Below the pieces are notes generated by a model. That model searched no databases and was not told the origin of the DNA. It worked only from the letters and a program-made list of their open reading frames with translations. A program made the translations under genes and the position numbers. Positions 50,975 to 59,116 of a stretch of DNA of 64,000 nt are shown piece after piece. Source of the stretch: Winogradskya humida. Its GTDB lineage: Bacteria; Actinomycetota; Actinomycetes; Mycobacteriales; Micromonosporaceae. How positions within the stretch are numbered: the first letter of the stretch is position 1; every line of letters begins with the position of its first letter. The stretch covers positions 1 to 64,000 of the forward strand of contig NZ_BOMN01000040.1 in assembly GCF_016862215.1 (NCBI RefSeq), read 5' to 3'.

Positions 50975-50985
50975 CCCTCTTCACC

Positions 50986-51013
50986 AACGGCGGCCGGTCG
51001 ACCGGCCGCCGTT
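50986..51013 (+). terminator. Terminator of the glycerol-1-phosphate operon
   Basis: A perfect palindrome AACGGCGGCCGG/CCGGCCGCCGTT with a TCGA loop, followed by TTC on the plus strand (TTTTC in total). Confidence 0.85.
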
Positions 51014-51033
51014 TTCATGTGGCAAAGTTGTCG

Positions 51034-51062
51034 TTGACATCATTGTTGTCGCTGCATACATT
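51034..51062 (+). promoter_or_regulatory. Consensus-like promoter of the SDR gene (leaderless)
   Basis: TTGACA (51034-51039), 17-bp spacer, TACATT (51057-51062), then 7 nt to the GTG start at 51070, so transcription should begin at or next to the start codon. Two copies of GTTGTCG, 17 bp apart, overlap the -35 element and the spacer and could be an operator. Confidence 0.75.
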
Positions 51063-51069
51063 ATTACTC

Positions 51070-51933
51070 GTGACAACATCCCCGAAACTGGCCGTCGTAA
51101 CCGGAGCCTCCACCGGCTTGGGCGCCGCCACAGCGCACGAACTGGCCCGCCAGGGATTTCACGTCCTGGCAGGCGTCCGCAGGGACATCGACGGCGACGC
51201 CATCCGGACCGCAGGCGTCGAGCCGGTCATCCTCGACATCACCGAGCCCGACCAGGTGGCAGCGCTGGCTACCCGCGTCGCGGCCGACCGCCGCCCGCTG
51301 CACGCCCTCATCAACAACGCCGGCATCCAGGTCAACGGCCCGGTCGAGTCCCTCCCTCTACCGGAATGGCGCCGGGTCTTCGAGGTCAACCTGTTCGGCC
51401 ACATCGCGATGACCCAGGCACTGTTGCCTGCATTACTGCGCAGCAAGGGCCGCGTGCTCAACATCAGCTCCATCGGCGGCAAGGTCGCCATGCCCACGTA
51501 CGGTGCCTATGCGGGGGCGAAGTTCGCTCTTGAGGCGGTGAGCGATGCCCTTCGGCGCGAGGTGGCACCTCTGGGCGTACACGTGATCGTGATCGAACCC
51601 GGCGGCGTCCGCACCGAGATCGCCCACCGCGGGGTGGCCACGGCCAACCACCTGGCCGCGCAGATGACACCCGAGCAAGAGGGTCGCTATGGCGGCCTGG
51701 TCCACGCGATCAACACCCTGATGGAAACGGGCACGGCCTCAGGCCTGACTGCCGACGCGGCCGCCCGAATCATCGCGAAGGCGGTAACCGCCCGCAGACC
51801 CCGAACCCGGTACACGGTCGGCCGCGACGCCGCGATGCTCATCGGCCTGTCCCGCTTCCTCCCCGACCGAACCCTCGACCGAGTAAGCGCCGCCAACCTT
51901 CGCCGCCACTACCCCAAGCCCGCCGCGGCCTGA
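51070..51933 (+). CDS. Short-chain dehydrogenase/reductase
   Basis: A 287-residue classical SDR. It has the cofactor motif TGASTGLGAATAHELA, INNAGIQVNGP, the catalytic Ser in NISSIGGKVAMP and the YGAYAGAKFALEAVSDALR segment with Tyr and Lys. VRRD after the first beta-strand pair would favour NADP(H). Substrate unknown. It is transcribed alone from a near-consensus leaderless promoter, and a terminator follows. Confidence 0.92.
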   Translation: MTTSPKLAVVTGASTGLGAATAHELARQGFHVLAGVRRDIDGDAIRTAGVEPVILDITEPDQVAALATRVAADRRPLHALINNAGIQVNGPVESLPLPEWRRVFEVNLFGHIAMTQALLPALLRSKGRVLNISSIGGKVAMPTYGAYAGAKFALEAVSDALRREVAPLGVHVIVIEPGGVRTEIAHRGVATANHLAAQMTPEQEGRYGGLVHAINTLMETGTASGLTADAAARIIAKAVTARRPRTRYTVGRDAAMLIGLSRFLPDRTLDRVSAANLRRHYPKPAAA

Positions 51934-51951
51934 CCGGAAGCAGAACTACTG

Positions 51952-51976
51952 AAGGCCCAGCGATCAGCTGGGCCTT
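51952..51976 (+). terminator. Terminator after the SDR gene
   Basis: AAGGCCCAGC/GCTGGGCCTT with a GATCA loop and a short T-rich tail. It lies between the SDR gene and the tRNA on the other strand. Confidence 0.8.
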
Positions 51977-51989
51977 TCGGTGTTTGAAG

Positions 51990-52077
51990 CGGAGGGCGTG
52001 GGATTCGAACCCACGGAGACGCGTAACGCCTCACCGGTTTTCAAGACCGGCGCCATCGGCCACTAGGCGAGCCCTCC
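51990..52077 (-). tRNA. tRNA-Ser (anticodon UGA)
   Basis: An 88-nt gene reading GGAGGGC...GCCCTCC plus discriminator G. The anticodon loop CTTGAAA is flanked by CCGGT/ACCGG with anticodon TGA at 52041-52043 (complement). A long variable arm (GAGGCG...CGTCTCC region) is typical of tRNA-Ser, and the T loop is TTCGAAT. CCA is not encoded. It decodes UCA and possibly UCN codons. Confidence 0.96.
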
Positions 52078-52133
52078 CGGCTTGTGGCGGTACTCAGTCT
52101 GCCAGATGGGGTTCGGGTGTGCTGAACGGACAC

Positions 52134-52171
52134 GGGGCCTGGCCGGCGCGCCCCCGCGTCGGCCAGGCCCC
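52134..52171 (-). terminator. Terminator after the DUF1996 gene
   Basis: A perfect 12-bp stem, GGGGCCTGGCCG/CGGCCAGGCCCC with inner CGCG pairing, follows the stop of the minus-strand DUF1996 gene. Confidence 0.7.
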
Positions 52172-52193
52172 TGTCTGGGGGATGGGTGGGTGG

Positions 52194-53360
52194 TCAGGGG
52201 AGGACGTAGCCGGTGGTGAGGACTGCCGTCGAGGGGGATTCGCGTTCGTCGTAGCCCCGGGCGTTGCACTGGCGGCCGCCGTTGATGCAGGCCTTGACCA
52301 GGGCTTGGAGGGTGGCGGGGTCCCAGGCGTTCATGAAGTCGTAGTGGAAGGTGTAGCCGCGGCCGCTGGCGAAGTGGATGTCGGACATGTCGCCGTTGAC
52401 GGGCCAGGCCATTTTGAATTCGAGCATCGGGAGGGCGACCGGGTGGTCGTCGGGGCAGACGGCGCCGATCGGGTAGTCCTTGATGATCGGGTAGGCCATG
52501 TGGCTCTGGTGGTCAGGGGTGTCCAGGTGGATGCCGTCCCAGCAGCTCGGGGCCTGGTAGCGGATGTTGAGCTGGGTGCTGGCCGTGCTGGGGCAGGTGG
52601 CGGGGATGTCGGCGTTCTTGTAGCTGTCGCCGCATTCGAAGCCTTCGACGGTGGCTTTCAGGAACGCGGCTGAGTCGGTGTTCTTGGCGTTGCCCACTAC
52701 GAAGCGCAGGCCCTTGGGGAAGGGGCGGACCGAGGTGTAGTCGTTGACGCCGGTCTTGTAGTAAATGGTCTGTACGCCGACCGGGTTGACTGCCTTGTCG
52801 CCTTTGTAGAGCGTCGGCATCCAGTACGCGGACAGGTCGCCCTTCGCCAGGCACTTGGTCGCGCCGGCCGAGAGCGATGCCGGGGTGGTGTCGGCGTTGG
52901 TGGTCGTGTTGCCGATGAATGTGTGCGAGTGGGAGGCGCCGGGGAGTTTGGGGAAGACGATCGGGTCGTCCGGCAGGTTGGTGCGGCTGACGGCGCAGTT
53001 CGCCTGGAACTCGTGGAACAACTTGTGCTCGGGCACGAGGTTCGACGGCGTCACGTTCGTCACCGGGTCGGGCGCCATGACGTAGCCGTTCCCCGCGGAG
53101 ACCGAGGCGGAGGCAGAGACCGGGGCGGAGGCCGGCGTGGACGCGGAGACCGAGGCGGACGCGGATCGGGACGCCGAAGCGGTGATCGCTGGAGCGACGG
53201 AGGGGGAGGCCGCGGGCCGGGCCGACGGCTTGTGGTGGCGCGGGCGGTCGGAAGCTGACGCGTACGTGAGCGACCCCGCAACCGTCACCGCCAGTGCCGC
53301 AGCGACGAAAGCTGCCGGCGCGATGATCCGTCGCCGGCTGGTGGGGCGTCTGTGCTGCAT
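52194..53360 (-). CDS. Secreted DUF1996 protein
   Basis: A predicted exported protein of about 388 residues. A signal sequence (RRIIAPAAFVAAALAVTVAG) is followed by a Ser/Ala repeat linker (SASASVSAS pattern, about residues 50-90) and a DUF1996 domain with QANCAVSRTNLPDDPIVFP, SHSHTFIGN, CLAKGDLSAYWMPTL and SCWDGIHLDTPDHQSHMAYP. The His/Asp-rich motifs suggest a metal site; function is unknown, and members are frequent in fungi and actinomycetes. ATG 53360 has GGAAGGGAG 8 nt upstream. It diverges from the GH30/GH18 operon. Confidence 0.85.
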   Translation of the reverse strand: MQHRRPTSRRRIIAPAAFVAAALAVTVAGSLTYASASDRPRHHKPSARPAASPSVAPAITASASRSASASVSASTPASAPVSASASVSAGNGYVMAPDPVTNVTPSNLVPEHKLFHEFQANCAVSRTNLPDDPIVFPKLPGASHSHTFIGNTTTNADTTPASLSAGATKCLAKGDLSAYWMPTLYKGDKAVNPVGVQTIYYKTGVNDYTSVRPFPKGLRFVVGNAKNTDSAAFLKATVEGFECGDSYKNADIPATCPSTASTQLNIRYQAPSCWDGIHLDTPDHQSHMAYPIIKDYPIGAVCPDDHPVALPMLEFKMAWPVNGDMSDIHFASGRGYTFHYDFMNAWDPATLQALVKACINGGRQCNARGYDERESPSTAVLTTGYVLP

Positions 53361-53570
53361 GACCGGGCTCCCTTCCAAGACTGCGACCAGTCTTGGAGTG
53401 CGCGTACCCGCAGCTCAAGGCCACTGAGAAAGGTCGGGCGGCGCGGGGTGCATCCGCTGCCTGATCGGCTCTGATCGACGAAGTTCTTGTTATGCACCCG
53501 AGCGGTAGCCGACAGTAGCTAAGCGAAACTTATATTAACTGTCTTAACAGGCTTCTGAGCTGCAGAAACA

Positions 53571-53586
53571 TCGCTCCCGGGAGCGA
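53571..53586. promoter_or_regulatory. Perfect 16-bp palindrome, candidate operator
   Basis: TCGCTCCC-GGGAGCGA lies 9 bp upstream of the -35 element of the GH30 promoter. The half-site resembles GGGAGCG used by CebR-type LacI regulators, though in the opposite arrangement, so a LacI-family repressor of glycan degradation could bind here. Confidence 0.5.
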
Positions 53587-53595
53587 GATGCCTGG

Positions 53596-53624
53596 TTGAC
53601 ACAGCATAGATGGGCATGTTTATT
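53596..53624 (+). promoter_or_regulatory. Promoter of the GH30-GH18 operon
   Basis: TTGACA (53596-53601), 17-bp spacer, TTTATT (53619-53624). It lies 57 bp upstream of the chosen GTG start, just after the palindrome. Confidence 0.65.
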
Positions 53625-53681
53625 GTTCAGAGCCTTACCTATTACGGCCAGGCCCCCACCTTCGGCCAAGGAGTCCCCACC

Positions 53682-55562
53682 GTGCCCATCCCCAGAAGAA
53701 CCAGAGGAACCAGAGGAACGAGAGCCCGGACCGCCCTGCTGACCGCTTCGGTTCTGGTCGGCGCCGGCACCGCGATGGTGCTCGCGCCCAGTGCCTTTGC
53801 GGCGAACGAGCAGGTGCAGGTCTATCTGACGACCACCAGTGACAGTGCCGGGCGGACCGTCACGCGTGGGCTGCAGCAGCAGACGCCGGTGAATTTCGCG
53901 GCGAGCTCGGGCAGTGCCAACCAGACGATCACCGTCAATGAGAACACCACGTACCAGCAGTTCGAGGGTGCCGGTGCGTCGTTCACGGACACCGCGGCGT
54001 GGCTCATCAATGGCAGTGGTGCGCTGAGTGCGGCCACGAAGGCTGACGTCATGAACAAGCTTTTCAGCCCCACCGCGGGCATCGGCGTCAGCGCTGTCCG
54101 GAATGTCATCGGGTCCAGTGACCTTGCGAGAAGCAGCTATTCGTACGACGGGACGTGCTGCGACCTCAACGATTTCACGCTGACCCGTGACGTGGATGTG
54201 CTGGCGCTGACGAAGCAGGCGCGGAGCCTCAATCCCCAGCTCACGCTTTTTGCCTCGCCGTGGTCCGCGCCGTCCTGGATGAAGGACAACAACTCGTACG
54301 ACCAGGGTTACCTCAAGGCGGAGTACTACAAGGCTTATGCCCAGTATATCGTGAAGTACATCCAGGGGTACGAGGCTCAGGGCGTACACGTGAATTATGT
54401 GACTGAGCAGAACGAACCCGGTTGCTGTGCCGGCTATCCGTCCATGCAGTGGAGTGTTTCGGGGTTGCAGTCGTTCGCCAAGAACGACCTGCTGCCGGCG
54501 CTGCAAGCGGCCGGGCTGAGCACGAAACTGCTGGTGCACGACTGGAATTACAGCGACTACGACACATGGGGCGCGCCCCTGGTCAACGACGCGACGATCC
54601 GGAACCACCCCAATTATGGCGGCGTCGCCTGGCACGGTTACGGCGGCGATCCGAGCAAGGCTTCGACGGTACGCACTCAGTACCCCTCGATGAACCAGTA
54701 CTTCACCGAGCATTCCGGTGGCACCTGGGTCGGCAATCAGCACGCCGAGGACATGAACAACCTCATCGACTACACCCGTAACTGGGCCCGTTCGTGGACC
54801 AAATGGAGCCTCGCGGTCGACCAGAACATGGGTCCGCACAACGGGGGTTGTGGCACCTGCACCGGCCTGGTGACCGTGCACAACGGGGACAGCCGCAGCG
54901 GGCAGGTCGATTACACCGTCGAGTACTACACGATGGGTCACCTGACGAAATTTGTTAGGCCGGGCGCCGTACGCGTCGATTCGACGGCCAACAGCACCGT
55001 CAAGAACGTGGCGTGGAAGAACCCCGACGGCTCCAAGGCGCTGATCGCCTACAACACCAGCGGCAGCACGCAGACCGTGAAGGTGAATTGGGGCGGCCAG
55101 TCCTTTGTGTACAGCCTGCCGACCCGTACGTCCGCGACTTTCACCTGGTCCGGCACACAGTCCGGGGGCGGTGGCACGACGGGTGGCGCGATCACCAGCA
55201 ATCTCGGCACCTGCCTCGATGTGACCGGCGGCTCGACGGTGAACGGCAATCTTCCGCAGATGTGGAGCTGCACCGCCGGGCCCAATCAGAGCTGGACGGT
55301 CGGTGCGGACGGGACGGTTCGCGCGCTCGGAAAGTGCCTGGACGTCAAGGACAACGGCACGGCGGACGGCTCGGCCGTGCAGCTGTGGGACTGCGCCGGT
55401 GGCGCCAATCAGCGGTGGACTTTCAACGCCGCCCATGACCTCGTGAACGCCGGTGCCGGCAAATGCCTGGACATCGTCGGGAACAGCTCCGCGAACGGCG
55501 CCAAACTGCAGCTCTGGACCTGCACGGGCGCCGCCAACCAGAAGTGGAACGTGCCCGCATGA
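53682..55562 (+). CDS. Secreted GH30 glycoside hydrolase with ricin-type lectin domain
   Basis: About 626 residues: signal peptide (to about residue 40, ending PSAFA), a GH30 (beta/alpha)8 catalytic domain with GAGASFTDTAAWLINGSG, acid/base Glu in TEQNEPGCC (near 245) and nucleophile in YFTEHSGG (near 343), a beta-side domain, then a C-terminal ricin-B/CBM13 domain with repeated CLDV and QxW motifs. Such GH30 enzymes commonly split beta-1,6-glucan or related linkages. The GTG at 53682 follows AAGGAG by 8 nt. It is coupled to the next gene through ATGA. Confidence 0.88.
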   Translation: MPIPRRTRGTRGTRARTALLTASVLVGAGTAMVLAPSAFAANEQVQVYLTTTSDSAGRTVTRGLQQQTPVNFAASSGSANQTITVNENTTYQQFEGAGASFTDTAAWLINGSGALSAATKADVMNKLFSPTAGIGVSAVRNVIGSSDLARSSYSYDGTCCDLNDFTLTRDVDVLALTKQARSLNPQLTLFASPWSAPSWMKDNNSYDQGYLKAEYYKAYAQYIVKYIQGYEAQGVHVNYVTEQNEPGCCAGYPSMQWSVSGLQSFAKNDLLPALQAAGLSTKLLVHDWNYSDYDTWGAPLVNDATIRNHPNYGGVAWHGYGGDPSKASTVRTQYPSMNQYFTEHSGGTWVGNQHAEDMNNLIDYTRNWARSWTKWSLAVDQNMGPHNGGCGTCTGLVTVHNGDSRSGQVDYTVEYYTMGHLTKFVRPGAVRVDSTANSTVKNVAWKNPDGSKALIAYNTSGSTQTVKVNWGGQSFVYSLPTRTSATFTWSGTQSGGGGTTGGAITSNLGTCLDVTGGSTVNGNLPQMWSCTAGPNQSWTVGADGTVRALGKCLDVKDNGTADGSAVQLWDCAGGANQRWTFNAAHDLVNAGAGKCLDIVGNSSANGAKLQLWTCTGAANQKWNVPA

Positions 55563-56956
55563 AACTACGGTCGAAAATCCTCGCCCTCTCCACCTCGGCC
55601 CTCGCCGTCGGAACGCTCGGCCTGCTCGGCGTGACGAATGCGATGGCCGCGACGACCGGCTCGATCTCGGGGCTCGGCGGCAAATGCCTCGACCTGACCG
55701 ACGGGTCGACCACGAATGGCAACCTGCCGCAGATCTGGACGTGTGTGGCCGGTTCCTCCAACCAGACCTGGACGGCCGCGGACAACGGCTCGCTGCAGGT
55801 GAAGGGCAAGTGTCTCGACGTCGCCAACAATGCGACGACCGACGGTGCGGCGGTGCACGTCTGGGATTGCTACGACACGGTGGCGTCCCAGAAATGGCAG
55901 ATCAGCAACGGCGCGATCATCAACACCGCGTCCGGCAAATGCCTCGACGTCAAGAACAACACCTCGACCGACGGCACCAAACTGCAGATCTGGACGTGTA
56001 CGGGCGCCGCGAACCAGAAGTGGACAGTCGCCGGCTCAACGACGCCCCCCACGACGCCTCCTCCTACCACTGGTGGCCCGGGCGCCAAGGCCGTAGCGCC
56101 GTACTACTACACCGGCTGGGGCAACCCGCCGAACCTCACCACGGTCAAGAACGCGACCGGTGTCACCTGGTACACGATGGCGTTCATCCTCAACAGCGGC
56201 ACCTGTGACCCGAAATGGGACGGCAGCCGCGCGCTTACCGGCGGCGCTGACCAGACGGCGATCAACACCATTCGCGCCAACGGCGGCGACGTCGTGATCT
56301 CGTTCGGTGGCGCGGCCGGCCCGTGGCTCGAGCACACCTGTTCCAGTGCTTCCGCGCTCGCTGCCGCGTACCAGAAGGTCATCAATGCTTATGGCTTGAA
56401 GGCAATTGACATCGACATCGAGGGCACGCCCTACAACTCTGCGACGGACCAGCAGAAAACGGTCGACGCCCTCAAGACGATCAAGGCCAACAACCCCGGG
56501 ATCACGACGTACATCACGCTGGGCAGCCTGACGACCGGGCCGGACAGCTCGCTGATCAACCGGGCGGCGGCCTCGGGTCTGCAGGTCGACGGCTGGGGCA
56601 TCATGACGTTCGACTGGGGCAGCACCGGCAACAACCAGGGCGCCCTGACGATCCAGGCCGCGGACGGGCTCAAGAACAAGCTCAAGACGGCGTACGGCTA
56701 CAGCGACGCGGACGCGTACAAGCACGTCGGCATCTCCTCGATGAACGGGATCACCGACGAGAACGCCGTCGTGACCCTGGCCGACATGCGCACCATCACG
56801 ACGTACGCGCAGCAGCACCAGATCGCCCGGCTCACGTTCTGGTCGCTGAACCGCGACCGGCAGTGCTCCGGCGCGTACCCGAACGACGACACCTGCAGCG
56901 GCGTCACGCAGTCGGCGTACGAGTTCACCAAGATCATCGGTGCCTACAAGGGCTGA
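55559..56956 (+). CDS. Secreted GH18 chitinase-like enzyme with ricin-type lectin domain
   Basis: A 465-residue exported protein: signal peptide (cleavage near NAMA), N-terminal CBM13 lectin repeats (about residues 35-158, with GKCLDL, QIWTC and NQKWTV motifs), a Pro/Thr linker and a GH18 domain (about 178-465) with SFGGAAG and the catalytic DIDIE (D284, D286, E288). It probably hydrolyses chitin or related GlcNAc polymers. Its ATG overlaps the GH30 stop by 4 nt, so the enzymes are made together; a joint role in degrading fungal walls is likely. Confidence 0.9.
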   Translation: MKLRSKILALSTSALAVGTLGLLGVTNAMAATTGSISGLGGKCLDLTDGSTTNGNLPQIWTCVAGSSNQTWTAADNGSLQVKGKCLDVANNATTDGAAVHVWDCYDTVASQKWQISNGAIINTASGKCLDVKNNTSTDGTKLQIWTCTGAANQKWTVAGSTTPPTTPPPTTGGPGAKAVAPYYYTGWGNPPNLTTVKNATGVTWYTMAFILNSGTCDPKWDGSRALTGGADQTAINTIRANGGDVVISFGGAAGPWLEHTCSSASALAAAYQKVINAYGLKAIDIDIEGTPYNSATDQQKTVDALKTIKANNPGITTYITLGSLTTGPDSSLINRAAASGLQVDGWGIMTFDWGSTGNNQGALTIQAADGLKNKLKTAYGYSDADAYKHVGISSMNGITDENAVVTLADMRTITTYAQQHQIARLTFWSLNRDRQCSGAYPNDDTCSGVTQSAYEFTKIIGAYKG

Positions 56957-56970
56957 GATCTCCCGATCGG

Positions 56971-57009
56971 AAGGCCCGCGGGTGGCGGTGGGTGCCGCCC
57001 GCGGGCCTT
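56971..57009 (+). terminator. Terminator of the GH30-GH18 operon
   Basis: A 12-bp stem, AAGGCCCGCGGG/CCCGCGGGCCTT with inner GGCGG/CCGCC pairing, followed by CTTCGTTTTC. Confidence 0.85.
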
Positions 57010-57047
57010 CTTCGTTTTCTGTCGTACGCGTGGGGCAAGCTGTTTCC

Positions 57048-58022
57048 ATGCACGCGATCACGATCGACAAGCCCGGCGGCCCCGAAGCGCTCACGTGGAC
57101 CGAGGTCCCCGACCCGTCCCCGGCCCCGGGCGAGGTGATCGTCCAGGTCACCGCCACCGCGGTCAACCGCGCAGACGTGATGCAGCGCCAAGGCTCCTAC
57201 CCGCCACCGCCCGGTGCCTCGCCCTACCTGGGCCTGGAATGCTCCGGCGTGATCGCCGCGGTCGGCGCCGACGTCACCGGCCACCACATCGGCGAGCGGG
57301 TCTGCGCGCTGCTGGCCGGCGGTGGCTACGCCGAGCAGGTCGCGATCCCCGCAGGCCAGCTTCTCCCGATCCCGCAGGGGCTCTCGGTGCAGGAAGCAGC
57401 AGCGCTCCCCGAGGTTGCCTGCACGGTCTGGTCCAACGTCGTCGACATCGCCCGCCTGCGCCAGGGCCAGACCCTGCTCGTCCACGGCGGCGGCGGTGGC
57501 ATCGGCACCTTCGCCGTCCAGCTCGGCAAGGCCCTCGGCGCCACGGTCATCGTGACCGCCCGCAAACAGAAACACGACCAGCTCAAAGCGCTCGGCGCCG
57601 ACCTGGCCATCGACTACACCGACACCGACTTCGTCGAAGCTGTCAAAAACTTCACCAATGGCCACGGCGCCGACGTCATCCTCGACATCATCGCCGCCAG
57701 ATACCTCGCCCAGAACCTCGAAGCCGTCGCCACCGACGGCCACATCGTCACCATCGGCATGCAGGGCGGCACCAAAGCCGAGCTCGACTTCCGCAAGCTG
57801 CTGACCAAACGCGCCTCGCTCTCAGCAACATCCCTGCGCCCCCGCCCGATCCCCGACAAAGCCCGCATCGTCAAGGGCGTCCACACCCAGGTCTGGCCCC
57901 TGATCAACGCCGGCACCATCCGCCCCATCATCGACCGGACCTTCCCCCTGTCCGACGCCGCCGAAGCCCACCGCCTGATGGAAGCCAGCGACCACCTAGG
58001 CAAGATCCTCCTGCTGGCGTAA
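57048..58022 (+). CDS. NAD(P)H:quinone oxidoreductase-like (zeta-crystallin/MDR family)
   Basis: A 324-residue medium-chain reductase of the PIG3/QOR type. It has VNRADVMQRQGSYPPPPGAS, GLECSGVIAAVG, the nucleotide loop VHGGGGGIGTFAVQLGKALG (about residues 148-167) and a C-terminal LMEASDHLGKILL. No zinc ligands are visible. It should reduce quinones or enones with NADPH. The ATG at 57048 gives the normal MHAITIDKPGG start; frames extending upstream read through the terminator. Probably monocistronic. Confidence 0.9.
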   Translation: MHAITIDKPGGPEALTWTEVPDPSPAPGEVIVQVTATAVNRADVMQRQGSYPPPPGASPYLGLECSGVIAAVGADVTGHHIGERVCALLAGGGYAEQVAIPAGQLLPIPQGLSVQEAAALPEVACTVWSNVVDIARLRQGQTLLVHGGGGGIGTFAVQLGKALGATVIVTARKQKHDQLKALGADLAIDYTDTDFVEAVKNFTNGHGADVILDIIAARYLAQNLEAVATDGHIVTIGMQGGTKAELDFRKLLTKRASLSATSLRPRPIPDKARIVKGVHTQVWPLINAGTIRPIIDRTFPLSDAAEAHRLMEASDHLGKILLLA

Positions 58023-58058
58023 CCCCTCTCTGATCAGCCGGTCATCGGCGCCCCTCCC

Positions 58059-59021
58059 TTAGGGAAAAGTGACGACTATCTTGCCCAACGGGCTGCGCCG
58101 GGCATAGTGGATGGCCGCCTCGGTGGCCTCGTCGATGGTGTAGCGGTGGGCGATCGGCACCGTCAGTTTTCCGGCGGCGGCTGCCTGGCCCACCTCGCGC
58201 GTTCCGTGCGTGCCGTCCATGTCGAAGATGAAGTGCAGGTCGATGTCGTCACGGCCGGTCTGCGAAAGCTCCGGTGCGGGCCAGACGATCGAGACCAGGC
58301 GGCCTCCGGGGCGCAGGGCCAGGGCGGCGGTGGGGAGGCCGTCCGCGAAGAGCACCAGGTTGAGTACGACGTCGACACCCGAGGGGTACTCGTCGTAGCC
58401 GACGATCCGATCCGCTCCGCCCGCCAGGAGGAAATCAGCCGCCGCGGCCGTACGAGCGGTGGCGATAACCTTCGCGCCGGCGCCGGCCAGCAACGGGATC
58501 ACCGTGGCGCCTACACCTCCGGTTGCGCCGATGACCAGCACCGACTCGCCGGGCTGCACCTTGGCGACGCTCATCAGCGCGAGGGCGGTTCCGCCGGAGA
58601 TCGGCAGGACGGCGGCGAGGTCGGCAGGCACGCTCGCCGGGCGGTGGGCGATCTTCGGGGTGGCGGCTTCGAAGACCGCGTACTCGGCCAGGGTGCCGGT
58701 GCTCAGCGACGGGTTCGGCGCGTCACCGACGGCCGCCCGCAGCGAATACGGCAGCGCCTGCCCGAACACCTCATCACCCTTTTGGTACGCCGTAACGCCC
58801 GCGCCCAATGACGTGACAGTCCCGGCGAACTCGGTCCCCAGCACGTACGGGAAGTCCAAAGGAACGGGGAACAACCCCGCGACGGCCCGGATGTCGGTCG
58901 GATTGATCGGCGCCGCGGCGATCTTCACCTGGATCTGCCCCGGGCCGGGCTCGGGGACCGGCAGATCGGCGATCGTGAGCTGTTCGGGTTGTCCGTAACC
59001 GGTGGCGGCGAGTGCTTTCAT
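58059..59021 (-). CDS. NADP-dependent oxidoreductase (MDR family)
   Basis: A 320-residue medium-chain reductase. MKALAATGYGQPEQL is the normal start; ATG at 59021 follows GGTGGGA, and a GTG at 59030 is less likely. Blocks are PINPTDIRAVAGLFP, LGTEFAGTVTSLG, and the NADP loop VIGATGGVGATVIPLLAGAG. It lacks zinc ligands. Substrate unknown. It is divergent from the AraC-family gene across 95 bp and so is its likely target. Confidence 0.9.
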   Translation of the reverse strand: MKALAATGYGQPEQLTIADLPVPEPGPGQIQVKIAAAPINPTDIRAVAGLFPVPLDFPYVLGTEFAGTVTSLGAGVTAYQKGDEVFGQALPYSLRAAVGDAPNPSLSTGTLAEYAVFEAATPKIAHRPASVPADLAAVLPISGGTALALMSVAKVQPGESVLVIGATGGVGATVIPLLAGAGAKVIATARTAAAADFLLAGGADRIVGYDEYPSGVDVVLNLVLFADGLPTAALALRPGGRLVSIVWPAPELSQTGRDDIDLHFIFDMDGTHGTREVGQAAAAGKLTVPIAHRYTIDEATEAAIHYARRSPLGKIVVTFP

Positions 59022-59116
59022 GATTCCCACCGTACGAAGCGGGTGGCGCGACAGTCGATGCTCGTATGCGTCAAAAAATTGATCCTGTGCCTCACGAGCG
59101 TGGATAAGATCGCAGC

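Larger units (their letters stand above)
53361..53681. other. Divergent intergenic region with palindrome and promoter
   Basis: 321 bp between the DUF1996 and GH30 genes. It is AT-richer than its surroundings. It holds a 16-bp perfect palindrome at 53571-53586 and a good promoter at 53596-53624 for the GH30 gene. No gene is evident. Confidence 0.65.

Noticed and set aside
53544..55436. 630-codon open frame antisense to the GH30 gene
   Set aside because: It is an Arg/Gly/Val-rich shadow of the GH30 gene, with no domain, signal or ribosome site. The plus-strand frame has clear catalytic motifs.
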